Positions 59,663 through 64,000 of a stretch of DNA of 64,000 nt are shown here, in pieces. The position numbers and the translations under genes were made by a program. The notes under the pieces were generated by a model, which was not told where the DNA came from, did no database searches, and saw nothing but the letters and a program-made list of their open reading frames with translations. The first letter of the stretch is position 1. Each line of letters opens with the position of its first letter. Source of the stretch: Eubacterium_G segne (GTDB lineage Bacteria; Bacillota; Clostridia; Lachnospirales; Lachnospiraceae); assembly GCF_014287775.1 (NCBI RefSeq), contig NZ_JACOOZ010000002.1, positions 248,001 to 312,000 on the forward strand. Direction: 5' to 3'.

Positions 59663-60859
59663 CTAACTTTCCACCAAATCTTTTGCAGGGGTCGTCTGCT
59701 GTTTGATTATCATTTTATGCTTTTCTGTGAGCTTTGCCTGCTGTTCGATTGTTTCCATGTAGTCTGTACCGTTTCCTTTATCAATCTTTTTCAGCATTTT
59801 CAAGGTTGGTGCTACCTGCCTTTGTACCCAACGCAATGTGCGGTCTAAGGTGTAAGGCTCTGGCTTTGTCGTCAGCTTCAAGCTCTGTCTGTTATCGCCA
59901 ATAAACCAAGCCCAGCGGTCATTGAGTTTCCATTCATTTTTTCGCTTGTCGGGTTCTTCATCAACAAACCGTACATACTGGTTGATGATAGAAAAGGCGG
60001 TCTGCTCTGCGTCATAATAGGTCAGCAAATCTCGTACTGCATAATAGGCACGTTCATTTCTAAGCCGTATCTCAAAACGGTTGATAATGTCGGCTTCTTC
60101 AAGCGGTGTCCCTAACTTGACGTACTGCTCATAGTCCTTTTCATAGATACAAAAATACACATCTGATTTCAGCGAACCAAGATAAAGGGTGCGTCCCATA
60201 TATTCTCTGTCGTCCTCTCTATGCTTGATAAGCTCGCCCGACTGGTAAAACTTATAACTTCTGGACTTTCCGATATATTCCCGTTTTCTGCATTTTTCCG
60301 CAAGCTCTGGAATATCCAAAATGCCCGTATGGTCGTTGATAGCAAGGTCGATACGCTTCATCACGCCACCGTCTACGAGTGCGTCCATGAGAAAGTCATA
60401 CCAGCTTCTTTGCTGTGCCAGCAGGTAACTTTCAAACTGCCTGCAACCACGCCCCTTTAACTCTAAAAGGACACCTTTTTCTTCGTCAGCCGACGTATAG
60501 ATAAAGATGTCCCCTAAAGAGTAATGCTCCGTATAACTGTAATGTCCATAATCTTCATGGAGCATATAGTTGATATTCAGTTTTAATATGTCTTTGATGA
60601 TATGCTGTATATCCAGCGTGGGAAAACGAATTTTCACATAATCAAACAGCATGGTAAGCGGTGCTTCTGGATTGAACCTTGCCAGTTCTTTATGCAGAGT
60701 TTCCAAAAGCTCCTTTGACGGCTTCATTTTTCCGCTTTCTATCTTATTGAGATATTCTCTTGTGATACCAGAAGCCACCGCCAGCCTGCCTTGTGAGATA
60801 CCGTAAGCAATCCGTTTCTCCCGTAATTCTTTTATCCATTGTTCTTCATTCAGAACCAT
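59663..60859 (-). CDS. orf20: Rep_trans-type relaxase/replication initiator (ORF20)
   Basis: A 398-residue protein: N-terminal HTH (ISQGRLAVASGITREYLNKI) and a rolling-circle initiator domain (about 70-340; GVMKRIDLAINDHTGILDI, DVYFCIYEKDYEQY with the Tyr region, INRFEIRLRNERAYYA). It nicks oriT and also supports replication of the excised circle. Homologous to Tn916 ORF20 and pT181-type Rep. Confidence 0.93.
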   Translation of the reverse strand: MVLNEEQWIKELREKRIAYGISQGRLAVASGITREYLNKIESGKMKPSKELLETLHKELARFNPEAPLTMLFDYVKIRFPTLDIQHIIKDILKLNINYMLHEDYGHYSYTEHYSLGDIFIYTSADEEKGVLLELKGRGCRQFESYLLAQQRSWYDFLMDALVDGGVMKRIDLAINDHTGILDIPELAEKCRKREYIGKSRSYKFYQSGELIKHREDDREYMGRTLYLGSLKSDVYFCIYEKDYEQYVKLGTPLEEADIINRFEIRLRNERAYYAVRDLLTYYDAEQTAFSIINQYVRFVDEEPDKRKNEWKLNDRWAWFIGDNRQSLKLTTKPEPYTLDRTLRWVQRQVAPTLKMLKKIDKGNGTDYMETIEQQAKLTEKHKMIIKQQTTPAKDLVES

Positions 60860-60969
60860 ACCCCCAATCTGTAAAGTGTGAAGTTTTTTTAGGCGACTTC
60901 ACAGCCGATTTTTGCTAGGAAACCATGCCAGAAGCCTTATGTTTCCTATGTTTTTTGTCTATTGTCTAT

Positions 60970-61010
60970 TTGCAAACGTACCCCTCTGTTAGATACCGAG
61001 GGGTTTTATC
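60970..61010. other. Origin of transfer (oriT)
   Basis: The complement reads ACCCCTCGGTATCTAACAG followed by AGGGGTACG: an inverted repeat (ACCCCTC/GAGGGGT, 60980-61004) around GTATCTAACAG, as in the Tn916 oriT, between orf20 and orf21. The nick site should lie in this stem-loop. The rest of 60860-61008 has no gene. Confidence 0.85.
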
Positions 61011-61500
61011 AGCGGACGGGACAAGCCCCGTCCGCCAAGAACGGAACTTGCGGTTGAGAACCGCAAAACCCGTCCTTGTCGTCCGTGTCTGTGTCCTGCT
61101 GTGAACCTTGTATGCCCTCATAGATAACCGCAAAATCTATTCTTTCATCTGAAAGTGCTTCTTTCATTTCTTCAGACAGCCCTTTAAGAAATACATTACA
61201 TTGCAGACAAGCCTTATCTAAAACTCGAAATCGAAAATAGATTATCCTGCTTTCAACGCAATGTCTACTTTCCAACCTCATTCTAAACTTATGAGGAATG
61301 TTGATTTTTTCACGAATAACATCATCAATGATTTTATCTATCCTTGAATGAAATCGCAGATTTGGATTGACAGAATAATCTAAAAAACAATCTAACATAT
61401 ATTTCCTGCAATCCGTTGTAAAAATATCTGTATTCAAGCACAAACAGAGGTAGTTTTTCTCTGTGGGTGCGTGATAAACATTTAATGTGTCCTTATTCAA
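61009..61500 (-). CDS. Conserved protein between FtsK and relaxase genes
   Basis: A 163-residue soluble protein (NKDTLNVYHAPTEKNYLCLC, IPHKFRMRLESRHCVESRII, CLQCNVFLKGLSEEMKEALS) with several Cys. It has an 8-base overlap with the FtsK gene. No family recognised; the last 25 residues (DGFCGSQPQVPF) overlap the oriT edge and may vary. Confidence 0.6.
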   Translation of the reverse strand: MNKDTLNVYHAPTEKNYLCLCLNTDIFTTDCRKYMLDCFLDYSVNPNLRFHSRIDKIIDDVIREKINIPHKFRMRLESRHCVESRIIYFRFRVLDKACLQCNVFLKGLSEEMKEALSDERIDFAVIYEGIQGSQQDTDTDDKDGFCGSQPQVPFLADGACPVR

Positions 61501-62884
61501 TCACATCTTCCTTTCCTTGTTGTTCTGGCATGACTTGTCTTTCTTGTGCAAGCCTGCCGATTGTTTGTAAAAAATCATGTCCTTTGGGGACTAAAGGCGT
61601 GTAAAATTCGCTTATCACGCTTGTTCCCATATCACAATAGCCACGCCCCTTGATACGCTTCTGGAAAAACTGCTTTTTCACATCTGAACCGAACAGCATA
61701 CCGTAACCTAATTCGCTGATACGCCCAAGTCCCACACGGAAATTGAAGTTATCTCTGATACCGTCAGAGAAATACTTTGCGTCTGGACGCTGGCAGGCAA
61801 CGATAAGGAAATAACCTGCTTGTCGTCCTAACATAACGATTTTCTTTAACTGGCTAAGCAAGCCCACGCTTTCCTTTGTCCCCAGCATTTCAAAAAATGC
61901 CACATATTCATCAAAGATAAGAAAGCAGGGTGGCAGTCCCAGATAGGCGTAGTTTTCGCCCGTCTTATAGTTCGGGTGTTGCTTCATTTCCTCACTTCGC
62001 TGTACCATTCCCTCATAAAAGGCATTGACACAATCAATCATTTCTTCTTTGGTGTGATACACATTTCCCATAACTGTCCCTAAGTCTGCAAGGTCAGCGT
62101 TCTTCGGGTCTAAGATGTAAAGGACAGCGTTGGTATGCAGTAAGGCTTCAATAAGCGTCAGCAGAAAATAAGTTTTACCGCCACCCGTTCCACCAGCAAT
62201 CAGAGCGTGAGGGAGTGCGTCATATTCCCAGACAAGATTTTTCATCAGTTTCAGACAGCCGTTTTCTGCCCGTACTTCATCAATGGTAATGCGGTTCGCT
62301 ATCATATCATAAAGCAGGGTATATTCAATATAGCCGTCATGCAGGGTCTTGTCGGTCAGCTCACAATATAAGCCACTTTCCAATTTATCCTCTAACCGTA
62401 AAAGCTGGTCTTGATATTTTCCCAGCGTAATTTCACAGCGGATATGAAGCAGTCCCTTTTCCATTTGATAATAAATCTTTGGAAACCAGACGATTTTTTC
62501 CCTTGATCTGCTTTGCAGGTCAGTAAAAAAACCGCTGTCTTGTACGGTATCGGCTTCATACCACTTATTTTCCAGTACCATTCTTGCCAGCTTTTGACGG
62601 TGCAGGAGCTTCTTGAAACTATCGTAACAGAAGTGGTAATACAGAAAAACGACCAATGCACAAACACCAGTCGCTATCAGTATAGTTATGAAGTTGTAAG
62701 GGGAAAGCGTCAAGCCGTTCTCTAACAAGCTGAAATGTTCCCAATCAGTACGCATGAGCTGTTTGATATTCAGTAGCAGGAGAACCGCCACGAATACAAA
62801 CAGAAGCGTTCCTATGGAAAAGTGGTAGACAAGGTGCTTGTCGCTGGCTCTGATACGGTGTCCTTTGTTAAAAATCTTTTGCAT
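61493..62884 (-). CDS. orf21: FtsK/SpoIIIE-type coupling protein TcpA (ORF21)
   Basis: A 463-residue DNA translocase: two N-terminal membrane segments (about 22-40 and 60-80), Walker A GGTGGGKTYFL (about 231), Walker B FLIFDEYVAFFE, motif III SQLKKIVMLGRQAGY and the QRPD motif. It brings the relaxase-DNA complex to the channel. Confidence 0.94.
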   Translation of the reverse strand: MQKIFNKGHRIRASDKHLVYHFSIGTLLFVFVAVLLLLNIKQLMRTDWEHFSLLENGLTLSPYNFITILIATGVCALVVFLYYHFCYDSFKKLLHRQKLARMVLENKWYEADTVQDSGFFTDLQSRSREKIVWFPKIYYQMEKGLLHIRCEITLGKYQDQLLRLEDKLESGLYCELTDKTLHDGYIEYTLLYDMIANRITIDEVRAENGCLKLMKNLVWEYDALPHALIAGGTGGGKTYFLLTLIEALLHTNAVLYILDPKNADLADLGTVMGNVYHTKEEMIDCVNAFYEGMVQRSEEMKQHPNYKTGENYAYLGLPPCFLIFDEYVAFFEMLGTKESVGLLSQLKKIVMLGRQAGYFLIVACQRPDAKYFSDGIRDNFNFRVGLGRISELGYGMLFGSDVKKQFFQKRIKGRGYCDMGTSVISEFYTPLVPKGHDFLQTIGRLAQERQVMPEQQGKEDVIE

Positions 62885-62904
62885 AAATCAATCACTCCTT
62901 TCTG

Positions 62905-62941
62905 GGTATGAAAAAAGCAGTCAATCCTAAGACTAACTGCT
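62905..62941 (-). repeat. Cassette terminator repeat, copy 2
   Basis: Identical over 37 bases to 58533-58569; terminator of the membrane-protein cassette (minus strand). Confidence 0.9.
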
Positions 62942-62975
62942 AAAATAATATAACTGTTTATTTGGGCGAAACGTA

Positions 62976-63461
62976 TTAGAGTAAATTTTTCTCTTTTAAC
63001 ATTTCAAGAAATTCTTTATATCCAACACAGTCGCAAGAAACTGTACAAATTTTTTTGTTTCCTACAAATATTTTCAATCCTATTTGCTCTTTTTCTGTGC
63101 AACGGGAAATATCATTAAATGAAATTTCTCTTGTTCTTCCAACAGCAGGAGTAATACGCAAATTATTTCCGTCAATTACTACCTTATGTCTTTTTAATGC
63201 CCACGCACAAAATTCAATCAATAGAACAAAAATAGCAAAAACAACAGAGTGTCCCACCGTATTATCAAATCCCATGAACAATCCTAAAGCTATTGCAATT
63301 CCTACCATTATCAATGAACAAATATGACATACTGTTTGATAGGCGTGTGATACAAAAACAGTATTTGTGAATTTTTCTTTTTTAGTTGCTTTTTGTGTCT
63401 TATCTAATACGAGAGATATAATAGGGACAACGAATACAGCAAATATAATAGCTCTTATCAT
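62976..63461 (-). CDS. Small membrane protein with PH-like cytoplasmic domain (cargo gene)
   Basis: A 161-residue protein: membrane segment at the N-terminus (AIIFAVFVVPIISLVL), a hairpin of two segments (about 45-95; VCHICSLIMVGIAIALGLFM, VVFAIFVLLIEFCAWAL) and a C-terminal beta-rich domain (KVVIDGNNLRITPAVGRTRE, FNDISRCTEKEQIGLKIFVG) like small bacterial PH-type or DUF6560-like proteins. ATG at 63461 with AAGGAG eight bases away; GTG at 63470 unlikely. It lies between orf21 and orf22, which are neighbours in Tn916. Confidence 0.72.
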   Translation of the reverse strand: MIRAIIFAVFVVPIISLVLDKTQKATKKEKFTNTVFVSHAYQTVCHICSLIMVGIAIALGLFMGFDNTVGHSVVFAIFVLLIEFCAWALKRHKVVIDGNNLRITPAVGRTREISFNDISRCTEKEQIGLKIFVGNKKICTVSCDCVGYKEFLEMLKEKNLL

Positions 63462-63485
63462 AAACAGCACTCCTTATAATTAAAT

Positions 63486-63527
63486 TTTTCATACCCATAT
63501 TATAACAGTTTTATATATCCGCTACAA
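63486..63527 (-). promoter_or_regulatory. Promoter of the membrane-protein cassette
   Basis: TTGTAG (63522-63527), 17 bases, TATAAT (63499-63504), then ATGGGTATGAAAAA. Homologous to the promoter of the hydrolase cassette. Confidence 0.8.
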
Positions 63528-63547
63528 CGAAAATCTATTCAGCAAGC

Positions 63548-63931
63548 CTATTTTTTCGGCTGTCCCTGCGGTGTATGGTTCTGTGGACTGCCTACGTTTT
63601 GATTGCCTTTATTCTTCAATACAATATCCTCTGCCTTTACATACCAGTCCACATCTGCACCCGTATAGGTCTTTCTTGATACCGTATCGGCTACTGGATT
63701 GACAAGCTCCACAACTGCATTGTACGGAAATTCTCTTAACGGTACTTCTGGCGGTACAGACACGGGGATAATTCCACCATGCAAACTGCACTTCAAATCA
63801 TAGATACGCTTTTTAAGCTGGGTACTCGGTGTCCCGTCCTCATTCTGTAAGAACACATCACGCACCGCTGTAAATTTTAATTCTCCAAATGTTTTCTCTT
63901 TGTCAATAACAAACCCGTTTGATAATCTCAT
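63548..63931 (-). CDS. orf22: DUF961/YdcP family protein (ORF22)
   Basis: A 127-residue protein (RLSNGFVIDKEKTFGELKFT, LHGGIIPVSVPPEVPLREFP, GADVDWYVKAEDIVLK). Second of the two DUF961 proteins that open Tn916-like transfer operons. A single-strand DNA processing or plasmid-segregation-like role is assumed, not shown. Confidence 0.9.
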   Translation of the reverse strand: MRLSNGFVIDKEKTFGELKFTAVRDVFLQNEDGTPSTQLKKRIYDLKCSLHGGIIPVSVPPEVPLREFPYNAVVELVNPVADTVSRKTYTGADVDWYVKAEDIVLKNKGNQNVGSPQNHTPQGQPKK

Positions 63932-63946
63932 AAATTCTTCACTCCT

Positions 63947-64000
63947 TTACTTTTCTTCAACTGCTACAATATCATCAGCAACTAACACATAATCGGTATG
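63947..64000 (-). CDS. orf23: DUF961 family protein (ORF23), partial
   Basis: Last 17 codons only (TDYVLVADDIVAVEEK), matching the end of Tn916 ORF23; the rest is beyond the window. Stop TAA at 63947, 16 bases before orf22 starts. Confidence 0.8.
   Translation of the reverse strand, partial: HTDYVLVADDIVAVEEK

Larger units (their letters stand above)
36430..64000. mobile_element. Tn916-family integrative conjugative element (left part, far end outside window)
   Basis: The gene order int, xis, orf8, orf7, cargo, orf13, 14, 15, 16, 17, ardA, orf19, rep/relaxase (orf20), oriT, FtsK (orf21), orf22, orf23 is that of Tn916, reading from the integrase end. The integrase end lies in a T/A-rich target (near 36412-36436), the preferred Tn916 target type. 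Cargo between orf7 and orf13 replaces tet(M) with an exporter, a two-component system, an amide hydrolase, an Inc18 plasmid fragment with erm(B) and a TetR gene. Two further single genes are inserted inside the conjugation block. The exact boundary is inferred. Confidence 0.93.

Overview
The window is low-GC Firmicutes DNA, most likely from a gut Clostridia of the Lachnospiraceae type. The evidence is AT-rich codon use, GGAGG-type ribosome binding sites, A/U-rich rho-independent terminators, an HrcA/CIRCE heat-shock operator, an agr-type peptide locus and a Tn916-family element. The genus is an inference. No rRNA, tRNA or CRISPR array was recognised.

Chromosomal part (1 to about 36.4 kb). A leftward RNA-repair-like operon (two WYL regulators, RtcB ligase, start of a COG3541-type nucleotidyltransferase) is followed by an ABC-F ATPase, a flavin/PPOX protein, a broken metallophosphoesterase and an hsp20 gene under CIRCE control. 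Next come a MarR/MATE efflux pair with a clear operator, a YitT protein, a secreted transglutaminase-like protein, small envelope or unknown proteins, a DUF438 protein, and a complete agr locus (agrB, an easily missed 50-codon agrD, LytTR regulator, GHKL kinase). After an NSS transporter and an AlkD-like protein, 20-25 kb is a decay zone: a frameshifted gene, a methyltransferase with three lesions, Nudix debris and an IS200-like remnant. A large secreted protein, an internally deleted IS3-family element and a lactose locus (two AraC regulators, GPH transporter, GH2 beta-galactosidase) complete the chromosomal part.

Integrative conjugative element (about 36.43 kb to beyond 64 kb). A Tn916-family element has inserted into host DNA. 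It shows int, xis, orf8, orf7 and the conjugation block orf13 to orf23 (NlpC/P60 hydrolase, VirB6-like and VirB4-like proteins, two ArdA antirestriction proteins, Rep/relaxase, oriT, FtsK coupling protein, DUF961 proteins); the far end lies outside the window. The position held by tet(M) in Tn916 holds instead an FtsX-type ABC exporter with lipoprotein, a divergent two-component system, an Ntn-type amide hydrolase, and a fossil Inc18 (pAMbeta1/pIP501) replicon carrying erm(B), copR, an antisense RNAIII region, truncated repE and truncated topoisomerase. A TetR gene follows.

Three features of the element merit attention. (1) The TetR promoter and the amide-hydrolase promoter, 3.2 kb apart, carry near-identical 13-bp palindromes. 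The erm(B)/plasmid segment sits exactly between them, which suggests that a divergent regulator/enzyme pair was split. (2) Two unrelated cargo genes inside the conjugation block (alpha/beta hydrolase, small membrane protein) have the same 37-bp terminator and homologous promoters, with inverted-repeat-like edges, as if both were delivered as one kind of small cassette. (3) The plasmid antisense and attenuation control region is intact although its replication gene is truncated.
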